From: Pseudomonas sp. TH15
GTDB lineage: Bacteria; Pseudomonadota; Gammaproteobacteria; Pseudomonadales; Pseudomonadaceae
Reading direction: 5' to 3'
Assembly: GCF_016651105.1 (NCBI RefSeq)
Contig: NZ_JAEKEL010000001.1
Coordinates: forward strand, 3,648,001-3,712,000
Length of the DNA stretch: 64,000 nt
Positions 9,029 through 17,705 of this stretch are shown one piece after another. The notes beneath the pieces are model-generated. The model ran no database searches. It saw only the letters and a program-made list of their open reading frames with translations, and was not told the DNA's origin. Positions within the stretch are counted from its first letter, which is position 1. Each line of letters begins with the position of its first letter. The translations under genes were made by a program, and so were the position numbers.

Positions 9029-10414
9029 ATGCCCCGAGAACCCTTGAGCACTTCAGCCCGCTGGGCGCTGACCAGTCTGGCACTGTCGATGCTGATGCCG
9101 TCGCTGGACACCAGCATTGCCAACGCCGGGCTGCCGACGCTGGCAGCCGCGTTTGATGCGACGTTTCAGCAGGTGCAATGGATCGTTCTGGCTTACCTGC
9201 TGGCGATCACCACGTTGATTGTCAGCGTCGGGCGTCTGGGCGATGGTTTCGGTCGGCGGCGCTTGCTGTTGATCGGGATCGGCATTTTTACCGCGGCCTC
9301 GTTGTGCTGCGCGCTGGCTCCCGGACTTGGCTGGCTGATTGGCGCGCGCGCGGTGCAAGGACTCGGCGCGGCGATCATGTTCGCCTTGACGCTGGCGCTG
9401 GTGGCAGATGCGGTGCCGAAAACGCGGGCGGGCAGTGCGATGGGGCTGCTGGCAACGATGTCGGCGACGGGCACCTCCCTCGGGCCTTCGCTGGGCGGAC
9501 TGTTGATGACGCATGTTGGCTGGCAGTCGATATTTCTGCTCAACGTGCCGTTGGGCTTACTCAATGCAGGGTTGGTGTATCGCTATCTACCGGCCGATCG
9601 AACCGCCAGCATGCGGGTTGCATTTGATTATTGGGGCACCGCGGTGCTGGTGTTGACGCTGGCGGCTTATGCGTTGGCGATGACGCTGCAAGGTCTGACA
9701 CTGATCTTGCTGATGGTCAGCCTGTGCGGTGCGGGAGTGTTCGTGTTGGTCGAAACGAAAGCCAGGGCGCCGCTGATACGCTTGTCACTGTTCGCCGATC
9801 GGCGACTGAGCAGCAGTCTGCTGCTGACGTTGCTGGTGACGTCAGTGATGATGACCACGCTGGTGGTCGGGCCGTTTTACCTGAGCCGTGGCTTGGGCCT
9901 CAGCGGTGCGATGGTCGGCCTGGTGTTGTCGGTCGGGCCGTTGTTGGCCGCGCTTGGCGGTGTCCCGGCCGGACGTCTGGTAGATCGCTTCGGCGCACGA
10001 CGGATGGTGCCGGGCGCGTTGTTCGGGATGGTCTGCGGTTGCAGCTTGTTGGCACTGTTGCCGATGAGTCTCGGGCTGCCTGCCTATGTGCTGCCAATGA
10101 CGGTGATCGCAGCCAGTTACGCGTTGTTTCAGGCGGCCAACAATACCGGGTTGATGGCCGGTGTCGATCAGGATCAGCGTGGTGTGGCGTCTGCGTTACT
10201 TGGGCTGGCGCGCAATCTGGGTTTGATCACCGGCGCCGCGGCGATGGGGGCGGTGTTTGCCCTGGCCACCAGCAACCCGACCGAGGCGCCTGCGGCCATG
10301 ATCGCCAGCGGCTTGCACAGCACTTTTGGCGTCGCCACCGGGCTGATGGGCATGGCACTGATCATCAGCCGAACCAGGACCAAATGGTGGGAGAGGTCTG
10401 TCAGTCAACCTTGA
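9029..10414 (+). CDS. MFS drug-efflux transporter, DHA2 (14-segment) family
   Basis: 461 residues from the ATG at 9029. This start gives the usual short N-terminus before the first membrane segment; the upstream in-frame ATG at 8951 would add unconserved sequence from the promoter. Family features are the motif after segment 1 (LDTSIANAGLPTLA, the DHA2 motif D1), motif A GRLGDGFGRRR, and about 14 hydrophobic segments. DHA2 pumps export drugs, dyes and biocides by proton antiport. The divergent LysR gene probably regulates it. Confidence 0.85.
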   Translation: MPREPLSTSARWALTSLALSMLMPSLDTSIANAGLPTLAAAFDATFQQVQWIVLAYLLAITTLIVSVGRLGDGFGRRRLLLIGIGIFTAASLCCALAPGLGWLIGARAVQGLGAAIMFALTLALVADAVPKTRAGSAMGLLATMSATGTSLGPSLGGLLMTHVGWQSIFLLNVPLGLLNAGLVYRYLPADRTASMRVAFDYWGTAVLVLTLAAYALAMTLQGLTLILLMVSLCGAGVFVLVETKARAPLIRLSLFADRRLSSSLLLTLLVTSVMMTTLVVGPFYLSRGLGLSGAMVGLVLSVGPLLAALGGVPAGRLVDRFGARRMVPGALFGMVCGCSLLALLPMSLGLPAYVLPMTVIAASYALFQAANNTGLMAGVDQDQRGVASALLGLARNLGLITGAAAMGAVFALATSNPTEAPAAMIASGLHSTFGVATGLMGMALIISRTRTKWWERSVSQP

Positions 10415-10469
10415 TGTTGAGCTGGCTGGTCTCATCAGCGGCACGCCAAACATAGGTTTGCGCTGTCTT

Positions 10470-11182
10470 TTAGCTGGCGTGGGTGTTGAGGATGCTCGCC
10501 ACCTGTTGCGGCTGACAGTTGAGGTAGGGTGAGGATTTCAGCCAGTGCTGATCCGGGTACCACGAGAACATGTATTGACCATCCTTGAGCTTGTCGATCA
10601 CCTGCTTGGCAATCTGCGGTCGCACTGCCGGGCAACCCTGGCTGCGGCCGATGCGCCCCTGTTTTTTGCTCCACAACGGGTTCACGTAGCTGGCGGCGTG
10701 GATGACGATGGCGCGATCACGGGCCATGTCGTTGAAACCAGGCTCCAGCCCATCCATGCGCAATGAATAACCGTGGGTGCCACTGTAACTTTCCTGCGTG
10801 CGGAACAGTCCAAGACTCGACTGGTAACTGCCTTCACGATTGGAAAACTGCGTAGCAAAGTTTTCCCCGGAGTTGGAGCCGTGCGCAACGAGGTCACGCA
10901 GTACCAGTTTTTTCGGGTCAGGTCAAAAATCCACAAACGGCGAGCGGTGGACGGTTGCGAATAATCGATGATTGCCAGGTGGCGGGACGGTTTCGCACCG
11001 TTGTTGACCGCGCATTGCATGGCGCTCAATGCACCTTTCAGCGCCTGGGGATTGAGTTCTGGCGCGGCGTGCGCGAGGCTGGTGAAGAGAACCGGCGATG
11101 GCTTGCCGGCGGCAAAAGCTGGACTGGTCACAGCGACAAGGGTCGCGGTGGTCAGCAGAAGTCGGCGCAAAAACGTCAACAT
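10470..11182 (-). pseudogene. Murein L,D-transpeptidase catalytic domain protein (YkuD_2 type), frameshifted at an A6 run
   Basis: Two overlapping minus-strand frames make one protein of about 237 residues. The first frame gives a signal peptide (MLTFLRRLLLTTATLVAV, AFA site) and reads to RRLWIFDLTRK. The second continues LVLRDLVAHGSNSGENFATQ, then SSLGLFRTQESYSGTHGYSLRMDGLEP, with the His and the GRSQGCPA cysteine motif of L,D-transpeptidases. The switch lies at the six T residues 10908-10913 (A6 on the coding strand). One base is missing relative to an intact frame. In the upstream frame the tract reads A-AAA-AAC, a classical -1 slippery heptamer, and a -1 shift there restores the protein exactly. 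Assembly error, true mutation and recoding are all possible. Confidence 0.8.
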
Positions 11183-11332
11183 TTATAAAGTGTCCTCACT
11201 GGCTACTCATTTGGCACTTTGGCTCCTGACTCCCAGTCGACCCCGCCAAGCCCGAAGATCGAGCCTGACTGTTCAGCGCACCTGATGTAAGGTTGACCGT
11301 CATCAAGACGGCCATGGACTGGAGTAAAGCAG

Positions 11333-12949
11333 TTGTTCAAAAAGTACGCATGCTACTTGAGCATTTGTTTGCTCGCAGCGCCGTTTGTCGCTTGTGCCGA
11401 GGAGTCGCTGCCGCCGCTGCAAACACTGCCGACGCCACCGGCGGAATTACCGGTCGAGCCACAGAGTCCGTTGCAAGCCGTGTTGCTCAGTCTGCCACAG
11501 GCGTGTCCGGCCGTTGCCGCGCACCTCAACGGCCCGGCGCTGGTGCAGTTGCAGGCGTTCTATGAGCAGCAGGACTGGATGCCGGTGTGGGCGCGCGAGT
11601 CCGGGCGATTGCAGGCTTTGCAGGGGCAATTGCAACTGTTGGCCGACGATGGCCTAAATCCCAAGCGCTATGCGGTGGCGGCGGTGCCTCCGCAGGACGG
11701 CGAGTTATGCGCCGACATCGACATCAGCCACTACTACCTGCAAGCCCTGCAGGATCTGCATTACGGCCGCTTGCTGCAGTCGCATTTCGAGCCGCTGTGG
11801 CATGCCGACGACACCCCGCGTGACCGTCAGGCGGAATTGTTGGCGATCGCCGTGCCGGGCATGCAGGACATTCCTGCGGCGTTCGACCTCGCGCGTCCGC
11901 GTCTGGCCCAATATCAAAACCTGCGTCATCTCTACGCTGCGCAAAGGCTAAAGGCTTTGCCGCAATGGCAGTCGGTCGGCAACGGCCCGTTGCTGCGTCC
12001 CGAAATGGAAGACAAACGCGTGCCGGAACTGGCCCAGCGTTTGTACAGCGAAGGCTATCTGACCCATGCCGTCGGTACGCCCGGCAATGCCTACGATGGC
12101 GTGCTGGTGGAGGCGGTGAAGAGTTTCCAGGCCAATCATTCGTTGCAGGCTGACGGTGTGGTCGGGCCGGGGACGATTGCCGAACTGAACATCAGCCCGC
12201 TGACCCGCCGCGAACAGTTGCGCGTCAACCTCGAGCGCTTCCGCTGGATGGCCCAGGACATGGAGCCCAATGGTTTGCTGGTCAACGTCGCCGCTGCCGA
12301 ATTGACCCTGTATCAGGGCGGCCAGCCGGTATGGCAAACCCGCACCCAGGTCGGCCGCGCCGAACGCCAGACGCCGTTGCTCAAATCCCGCGTGACGCGC
12401 CTGACCCTGAACCCGACATGGACGGTGCCGCCGACCATCTGGAAAGAAGACAAACTGCCGGCGATCCGCAAGGATCAAACCTTCCTCAGCCGACAGAACC
12501 TGCAAGTGCTCGACGCCAACGGCCAGCCTCTGGCGGCGGCTGACATCGACTGGGACAACCCGGGCAACATCCTTCTGCGTCAGGATGCCGGGCCGCGCAA
12601 CCCCCTGGGGCAAATGGTCATACGCTTCCCCAATCCGTTCTCGGTGTACCTGCATGACACGCCGAGCAAGGCACTGTTCGACAAGGGCCCGCGAGCGTTC
12701 AGTTCAGGTTGTGTGCGCGTCGAGCACCCGATGCAACTGCGTGATCTGCTGCTGAGCCCGGCGGAAAAGGCCCGCACGGAAACGTTGTTGGCGACAGGTA
12801 CCACGCATGAGTTCCGTCTCTCGGCACCCGTGCCGATCCTGATGACCTACTGGACGGCGCAAGTCGGCAACGATGGCCACGTGCGTTACGCGCCGGACAT
12901 CTACAGCCGCGACAGCGCATTGCTCGCGGGCCTCGACCGGGCCCATTGA
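11333..12949 (+). CDS. L,D-transpeptidase, YcbB/LdtD-like
   Basis: 538 residues from a TTG at 11333 that lies after GGAG and gives a normal signal peptide (FKKYACYLSICLLAAPF, VACA site). The N-terminal scaffold domain is followed by a peptidoglycan-binding domain (VEAVKSFQANHSLQADGVVG, about residues 260-290) and a C-terminal YkuD catalytic domain with YLHDTPSK and the active-site motif RAFSSGCVRVEHP. The cysteine attacks the tetrapeptide stem to make 3-3 cross-links. It is divergent from the other, frameshifted L,D-transpeptidase gene, so 150 bases separate two enzymes of the same chemistry. Size matches E. coli YcbB (about 615) minus an N-terminal part. Confidence 0.87.
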   Translation: MFKKYACYLSICLLAAPFVACAEESLPPLQTLPTPPAELPVEPQSPLQAVLLSLPQACPAVAAHLNGPALVQLQAFYEQQDWMPVWARESGRLQALQGQLQLLADDGLNPKRYAVAAVPPQDGELCADIDISHYYLQALQDLHYGRLLQSHFEPLWHADDTPRDRQAELLAIAVPGMQDIPAAFDLARPRLAQYQNLRHLYAAQRLKALPQWQSVGNGPLLRPEMEDKRVPELAQRLYSEGYLTHAVGTPGNAYDGVLVEAVKSFQANHSLQADGVVGPGTIAELNISPLTRREQLRVNLERFRWMAQDMEPNGLLVNVAAAELTLYQGGQPVWQTRTQVGRAERQTPLLKSRVTRLTLNPTWTVPPTIWKEDKLPAIRKDQTFLSRQNLQVLDANGQPLAAADIDWDNPGNILLRQDAGPRNPLGQMVIRFPNPFSVYLHDTPSKALFDKGPRAFSSGCVRVEHPMQLRDLLLSPAEKARTETLLATGTTHEFRLSAPVPILMTYWTAQVGNDGHVRYAPDIYSRDSALLAGLDRAH

Positions 12950-12964
12950 TCAACTGAGGCCCGG

Positions 12965-13041
12965 TAGGAGCTGCCGAAGGCTGCGATCTTTTGATGTTGG
13001 CTTTTTCAAGATCAAAAGATCGCAGCCTTCGGCAGCTCCTA
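12965..13041. repeat. REPIN (inverted pair of REP palindromes, TAGGAGCTGCCG type)
   Basis: Two REP sequences of the type TAGGAGCTGCCGAAGGCTGCG in inverted orientation around a short spacer. They form a near-perfect long hairpin between the transpeptidase stop and the glutaminase gene. REPINs are non-autonomous elements mobilised by RAYT transposases elsewhere in the genome. No RAYT gene is in this window. Confidence 0.9.
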
Positions 13042-13138
13042 CATTGTCCGTGTGCGTGCCGGTGTGATTCGGCAGTGATCCGCAGCGTCTAGCGTCTGTG
13101 ACCCCGCAATCCCATGGGGCGAGACTTCGGAACCCGGC

Positions 13139-14047
13139 ATGCAAGCGCTGTTGAACGAGATTCTTGACGCAGTTCGTCCCCTGATCGGCCAGGGCAAGGT
13201 GGCTGACTACATTCCTGCCCTTGGTACCGTGCCGGCCAATCAACTGGGGATTGCTGTGTATGGCAATGACGGCGAGCTGTACTGCGCCGGCGACGCGCAC
13301 ACGCTGTTCTCGGTGCAGAGTATTTCCAAGGTGTTCAGCCTGGTGCAGGCCATCGAACACTCCGGCGAAGCGATCTGGGAACGCTTGGGCCACGAGCCGT
13401 CCGGCCAGCCGTTCAACTCGCTGGTGCAGCTGGAATTCGAACGCGGCCGCCCGCGCAATCCGTTCATTAACGCCGGGGCGCTGGTGATCTGCGACATCAA
13501 CCAGTCACGTTTCGCCGCGCCGGCCCTGTCGATGCGCGATTTTGTCCGGCGCTTGTCCGGCAACCCGCAAATCATGGTGGACGGCAAGGTCGCCGAATCC
13601 GAGTACCAACACCGCGCTCGCAACGCCGCCATGGCGTACCTGATGCAGTCGTTCGGCAACTTCCACAATGACGTCGAAGCCGTGCTGCGCAGCTATTTCA
13701 GCCACTGCGCGCTGCGCATGAGTTGCGTGGACCTGGCGCGAGCGTTCTGCTTCCTGGCCAACGACGGTTTCTGCAAACACAGCGGCGATCAAATCCTCAC
13801 CGCCCGCCAGACCCAGCAAGTCAACTCGATCATGGCCACCAGCGGTCTCTACGACGAAGCCGGTAACTTTGCTTACCGCGTCGGATTGCCCGGCAAGAGC
13901 GGTGTGGGCGGCGGGATTGTCGCGGTGGTGCCGGGGCAGTTCACAGTGTGCGTCTGGTCGCCGGAATTGAACGCCGCCGGCAACTCGCTTGCCGGGATGG
14001 CGGCGCTGGAGTTGTTGAGTCAGCGGATCGGCTGGTCGGTGTTCTGA
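13139..14047 (+). CDS. glsB: Glutaminase
   Basis: 302 residues, the normal length of bacterial glutaminase A/B. The Ser-x-x-Lys motif of this beta-lactamase-like fold is seen as SISK at residues 61-64, preceded by TLFSVQ. Other conserved stretches are RGRPRNPFINAGALV, EYQHRARNAAMAYL and GLPGKSGVGGGI near the C-terminus. It hydrolyses glutamine to glutamate and ammonia in the cytosol. Monocistronic: REP elements lie on both sides. Confidence 0.93.
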   Translation: MQALLNEILDAVRPLIGQGKVADYIPALGTVPANQLGIAVYGNDGELYCAGDAHTLFSVQSISKVFSLVQAIEHSGEAIWERLGHEPSGQPFNSLVQLEFERGRPRNPFINAGALVICDINQSRFAAPALSMRDFVRRLSGNPQIMVDGKVAESEYQHRARNAAMAYLMQSFGNFHNDVEAVLRSYFSHCALRMSCVDLARAFCFLANDGFCKHSGDQILTARQTQQVNSIMATSGLYDEAGNFAYRVGLPGKSGVGGGIVAVVPGQFTVCVWSPELNAAGNSLAGMAALELLSQRIGWSVF

Positions 14048-14065
14048 GCCAATCCCCCAAATCCC

Positions 14066-14440
14066 TGTGGGAGCTGGCTTGCCAGCGATGAGGCCGGAAC
14101 ATCCAGCATGAGTATTGCCTGAACCGCCGCCATCGCCTTGTAGGAGCAAAGCTTGCTCGCGAAGACGGTGCATCAGGCAATACAGATGCCTCTGACCCAC
14201 CGCTTTCGCGAGCAAGCTTTGCTCCTACAGCGTTTTGGGTTGCTTGGGGGAGGGTGTTTGCTCGCGAAGACGGTGCATCAAGCAAATACAGATGCCTCTG
14301 ACCCACCGCATTCGCCTTGTAGGAGCAAAGCTTGCTCGCGAAGACGGTGCAACAGGCAATACAGATGCCTCTGACCCACCGCTTTCGCGAGCAAGCTTTG
14401 CTCCTACAGGCGTTTTGGGTTGCTTGGGGGAGGGTGTTCC
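14066..14440. repeat. REP/REPIN cluster with a 179-base tandem duplication
   Basis: A half REP (14066-14092, GTGGGAGCTGGCTTGCCAGC type) is followed by a REPIN at 14141-14227 (TAGGAGCAAAGCTTGCTCGCG arms). An almost identical REPIN lies at 14320-14406, offset by 179 bases. The flanking spacer CGTTTTGGGTTGCTTGGG is also duplicated (14231 and 14411), and a part of a third arm lies between. The cluster fills the gap of over 400 bases between glutaminase and the ProA-like gene; there is no coding potential in it. Confidence 0.88.
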
Positions 14441-14481
14441 TATACATTTTCCGGCCGCTCCCTGCATGGTGAATCCGCTTC

Positions 14482-15984
14482 ATGTCTCTTGCACTCGAAC
14501 GTCTCGTCGCTGGCACGCCGATCCCTTTCGCCGGTAACCGCGTCACCGTGGTCAGCCCCGAACTGGCCGCGCGTTTTCAGCCCGGTGACCACTTGCTGGT
14601 GGAGCAGGTGAGTGGCGAGTTGCTGCTGATTCCGGTAGCGGATCAACAAGCGGCTTCGGTGGCAATCGAGCGTGCGGCGTTTGCGTTCACCGCGATGTCG
14701 GCAGTGTCGGATGAAGCCATCAGCGAGTTCTTTGATCGGTTTGCCGAGCGCCTGGAAACCCCGGCCTGCTGGGCCTTGATCGAGGCCGCCAACCTTGCCG
14801 ACATCGAGCGCGCCAAGGCCCGCGGGCGTTCCACCACGCGGTTGCTGGCCGACGAACGCATGCGCCGCGACATGATCGCAGGCCTGCGTGCCTGGCGCGA
14901 TGCGACGGCCACCCGTGGCAAAGTCATCAGTTGCGTCGAGCATGACGGCTGGAAAGTCGAGCAAGTGGTGTCGCCGCTGGGCATCGTCGCTTTCGTCTTC
15001 GAAGGCCGACCGAACGTCTTTGCCGACGCCGCTGGCGTACTGCGCACCGGCAACACCGCCGTGCTGCGCATTGGCAGCGATGCGTTGGGCACAGCGCAAG
15101 CCATCGTCACCCACGCCTTGAACCCGGCACTGGCTGAGGCCGGCTTGCCGGTGGGCGCGGTGTCGCTGGTTGAAAGCGTCAATCACGCGGCCGGTTGGGC
15201 GATGTTTGCTGACCGACGTTTGTCGTTGGCCGTGGCCCGGGGTTCGGGCCGGGCCGTCAGCCAACTGGGCAGCATCGCCCAACAGGCCGGCACCGCCGTC
15301 AGCCTGCACGGCACTGGCGGTGCCTGGCTGATCGCCGATAAAGACGCTGATGCCACGCGTTTTGCCGCCGTGGTGCGCAACTCGCTGGATCGCAAGGTCT
15401 GCAACACCCTGAACGTCTGCCTGATCCAGCACGACCGTGCTGCCGAACTGGTGCCGCTGTTTCTCGATGCGCTGCAACAGGCCGGCACTGCCCGTGGCCA
15501 GGGCTGCAAATTGCACATCGTCGAAGGCAGCGAGTCGTACTTGCCGAGCGATTGGCAGGGCGCCAGCGTCGAGGTCTACCGCGCCGAAGGCTATGTGACC
15601 GAAGCATTGGCCGAGCCGCTGGCGGAGGATCAATTGGGTCGCGAGTGGGAATGGGAAGAAACCCCGGAAGTCAGCCTGAAAATCGTCGACGACCTGGACC
15701 AGGCCATTACGTTATTCAATCGCTACAGCCCGCAATTCACCGTGTCGCTGATCAGTGAAAACGCCGAGGCTCATGAGCGTTTCTACAACGCGGTGAATGC
15801 GCCATTTGTCGGCAACGGCATCACCCGTTGGGTCGACGGCCAGTACGCGCTGAACAAGTCGGAACTGGGGCTTTCGAACTGGGAGAGCGGTCGCCTGTTC
15901 GCTCGCAGCGCGATTCTGTCGGGCGATGGCGTGTTCACCATTCGCAGCCGCATGAGCCAAATCGACCTTAGCGTAAAACGCTGA
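14482..15984 (+). CDS. Aldehyde dehydrogenase-family protein, ProA (gamma-glutamyl phosphate reductase)-like
   Basis: 500 residues. The central part matches the ProA branch of the aldehyde dehydrogenase superfamily: VVSPLGIVAFVFEGRPNVFADAA (cofactor side), TGNTAVLRIGSDAL, and the catalytic cysteine region RKVCNTLNVCL. True ProA is about 420 residues; this protein is longer at the N-terminus and is probably a paralogue of the proline-pathway enzyme. By family it should reduce an acyl phosphate or oxidise a semialdehyde with NAD(P). The substrate is not evident and no proB-like kinase is beside it. Confidence 0.7.
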   Translation: MSLALERLVAGTPIPFAGNRVTVVSPELAARFQPGDHLLVEQVSGELLLIPVADQQAASVAIERAAFAFTAMSAVSDEAISEFFDRFAERLETPACWALIEAANLADIERAKARGRSTTRLLADERMRRDMIAGLRAWRDATATRGKVISCVEHDGWKVEQVVSPLGIVAFVFEGRPNVFADAAGVLRTGNTAVLRIGSDALGTAQAIVTHALNPALAEAGLPVGAVSLVESVNHAAGWAMFADRRLSLAVARGSGRAVSQLGSIAQQAGTAVSLHGTGGAWLIADKDADATRFAAVVRNSLDRKVCNTLNVCLIQHDRAAELVPLFLDALQQAGTARGQGCKLHIVEGSESYLPSDWQGASVEVYRAEGYVTEALAEPLAEDQLGREWEWEETPEVSLKIVDDLDQAITLFNRYSPQFTVSLISENAEAHERFYNAVNAPFVGNGITRWVDGQYALNKSELGLSNWESGRLFARSAILSGDGVFTIRSRMSQIDLSVKR

Positions 15985-16011
15985 TACCCCGGCAACACAG
16001 ACCCCTCACTG

Positions 16012-16086
16012 TAGGAGCTGCCGCAGGCTGCGATCTGTTGATGTTGGTTTTCAAGATCAAAAGATCGCAGCCTCCGGCAGCTCCTG
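16012..16086. repeat. REPIN (TAGGAGCTGCCG type)
   Basis: Inverted REP pair with slightly divergent arms (GCAGGC in one, CCTCCGGC in the other), placed between the convergent ProA-like and carbonic anhydrase genes. As a strong hairpin between convergent genes it may also limit read-through. Confidence 0.88.
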
Positions 16087-16096
16087 CACGGGTGTT

Positions 16097-16756
16097 TCAG
16101 GCTGCGTCAGCGCTGTTTGCGTAAACCGCACACGTCGCCGGCTGCTCCGCCAACGGTACAAACGTGCGCCGATCCGACGACAGCGCATCGATCGAACCGG
16201 TTTCGATGTCGTACACCCAGCCGTGCAGGTTCAACTGACCTTTTTCCTGGGCCAGACGCACGCTCGGGTGAGTCTGGATGTTGGCAAGTTGGGCGATCAC
16301 GTTCTCGCGCACCATCGAACTGACCTTGGCCGCTTCATTGGCGTGAGGGCGAGATTCGTTGATGACTTTCGCCGACTCCGCGTGCTGCAACCAGCCGCTG
16401 ACAGCGGGCAGGTGATCCATGCATTTGCACTTGGCAACGGCGGTCATGGCGCCGCAATCCGAATGGCCGCAGATCACGATGTCGGTGACGCCGAGCACGG
16501 CGACCGCATATTCGACCGTGGCCGATACACCACCGGGATGCGGGCTGTAGGACGGGACGATGTTGCCGGCGTTGCGGATCACAAACAGTTCGCCGGGTTC
16601 TTGCTGGGTCAGCAGTTCAGGCACTACGCGGCTGTCGGAACAGGTGATGAACAAGGTGCCGGGGTGCTGGGTGGTGGCCAGGTGTTTGAACAAGTCAGTG
16701 CGTTGTGGGAAGGCTTCGTTCTGGAACTTCAAAAAACCGTCGATGAGTGCTTTCAT
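16097..16756 (-). CDS. cynT: Beta-class carbonic anhydrase (CynT-like)
   Basis: 219 residues, the length of CynT. Zinc ligands are all present: Cys39 with Asp41-Arg43 in TCSDSRVVPE, and His98-Cys101 in GHSDCGAMTA. The enzyme interconverts CO2 and bicarbonate. Next to cyanase it replenishes the bicarbonate that cyanase consumes, as in the E. coli cynTS operon. Here a small DUF2790 gene sits between it and cynS, all on the minus strand, with cynR divergent upstream. Confidence 0.9.
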   Translation of the reverse strand: MKALIDGFLKFQNEAFPQRTDLFKHLATTQHPGTLFITCSDSRVVPELLTQQEPGELFVIRNAGNIVPSYSPHPGGVSATVEYAVAVLGVTDIVICGHSDCGAMTAVAKCKCMDHLPAVSGWLQHAESAKVINESRPHANEAAKVSSMVRENVIAQLANIQTHPSVRLAQEKGQLNLHGWVYDIETGSIDALSSDRRTFVPLAEQPATCAVYANSADAA

Positions 16757-16790
16757 GTTTGCTTCCTCAAAAGTGATGAACCGTGGCGAC

Positions 16791-17027
16791 TCAGTTCGAG
16801 CAACCGGTACCGAATTCGCTGTACTGCAAAATGTGCGTAACGCCTTTGGAGTCGAGGTAGGTCATCTCCACCGGCGTCGGACCGCAAACATCGGCGACCG
16901 GGGTGATGTTCACGACCCGAGCGATGTCTAGGTCCATGCCGTACTGGTAGGCAACGGCGCCGTCCTGGGCTTGAGCCTGGGCAGCCAGGCCGGCGATCAA
17001 CGACAGTGCGAAGAGAATTTTTTTCAT
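16791..17027 (-). CDS. DUF2790 family small secreted protein
   Basis: 78 residues with a signal peptide (MKKILFALSLIAGLAAQA, cleavage near AQA-QD). The mature part fits DUF2790: YGMDLDIARVVNI, a Cys in VCGPTPVEMTYLDSKG, and LQYSEFGTGCSN with a second Cys, so one periplasmic disulfide is likely. The start follows GGAGGATGCCCC. Pseudomonas genomes carry several DUF2790 genes, often near metal- or stress-responsive loci. Its position between carbonic anhydrase and cyanase suggests co-expression with the cyanate response; the function is unknown. Confidence 0.8.
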   Translation of the reverse strand: MKKILFALSLIAGLAAQAQAQDGAVAYQYGMDLDIARVVNITPVADVCGPTPVEMTYLDSKGVTHILQYSEFGTGCSN

Positions 17028-17106
17028 GGGGCATCCTCCAGATGAATTTGGTGAATGAAATGTTTTGGGTGGTGGGCCCGCACGTTAAGTGCGGGCCGGT
17101 ACTGAT

Positions 17107-17574
17107 TTAGAAAGGACGCAGTGGCAGGAACTTGCCGTCCAGGGTGATCACGGCGCGGGAGCCGCCTTCCGGGTCTTCGACTTTCTTCATGTCGAGCTTG
17201 AAGTTGATCGCGCTGATGATGCCGTCGCCGAACTGCTCATGAACCAGGGCTTTCAAAGTAGTGCCGTAGATCTGGATCATTTCGTGGAAACGGTAAATGG
17301 TCGGGTCGGTCGGTACACCCGACAGGCTGCCGCGCAGCGGGATGATTTGCAGACGGGCGATGCTGTCAGCGTCTAGGTCCAGCTTCTCGCCGACCACTTT
17401 GGCGGCGGCTTCCGGCAGCGGGTGCTGGCCGAGCAGGGCAGCGGTGACGTAGGCCAGGCCGAGGCCGGTGCCATCGGTCAGGTCCTGCCAGGACAGGTTT
17501 TTGCGGGCCTTGGCATCAAGGATCGAAGTGGTCAGGGCCAGACTCTGGTCGTTGTAAGCGTGGGACTGTTGCAT
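17107..17574 (-). CDS. cynS: Cyanate hydratase (cyanase)
   Basis: 155 residues from the ATG at 17572-17574, preceded by AGGAGT. A longer upstream frame is rejected because it reads through the promoter region. Catalytic residues of the E. coli enzyme (Arg96, Glu99, Ser122) are found one position earlier: Arg95 and Glu98 in YRFHEMIQIYG, and Ser121 in GIISAINF. The N-terminal half is a helix-turn-helix-like domain, the C-terminal half the dimer-swapped catalytic domain. It converts cyanate and bicarbonate to ammonia and CO2. First gene of the cynS-DUF2790-cynT unit. Confidence 0.95.
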   Translation of the reverse strand: MQQSHAYNDQSLALTTSILDAKARKNLSWQDLTDGTGLGLAYVTAALLGQHPLPEAAAKVVGEKLDLDADSIARLQIIPLRGSLSGVPTDPTIYRFHEMIQIYGTTLKALVHEQFGDGIISAINFKLDMKKVEDPEGGSRAVITLDGKFLPLRPF

Positions 17575-17705
17575 GGTGTGACTCCTATCGGGTTGAGCTA
17601 TTGGGTGGTTGCTGTGTGTGGAGCAATCTTCTGCCGATTGACTCATAGCGTCCAAGACCGATATACAATGTTGCGCATAAGCACAGCCTATAAATGGAAT
17701 GTCCC

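Noticed and set aside
12950..13393. Minus-strand open frame overlapping the REPIN and glutaminase
   Set aside because: Shadow of glsB extended through a palindrome.
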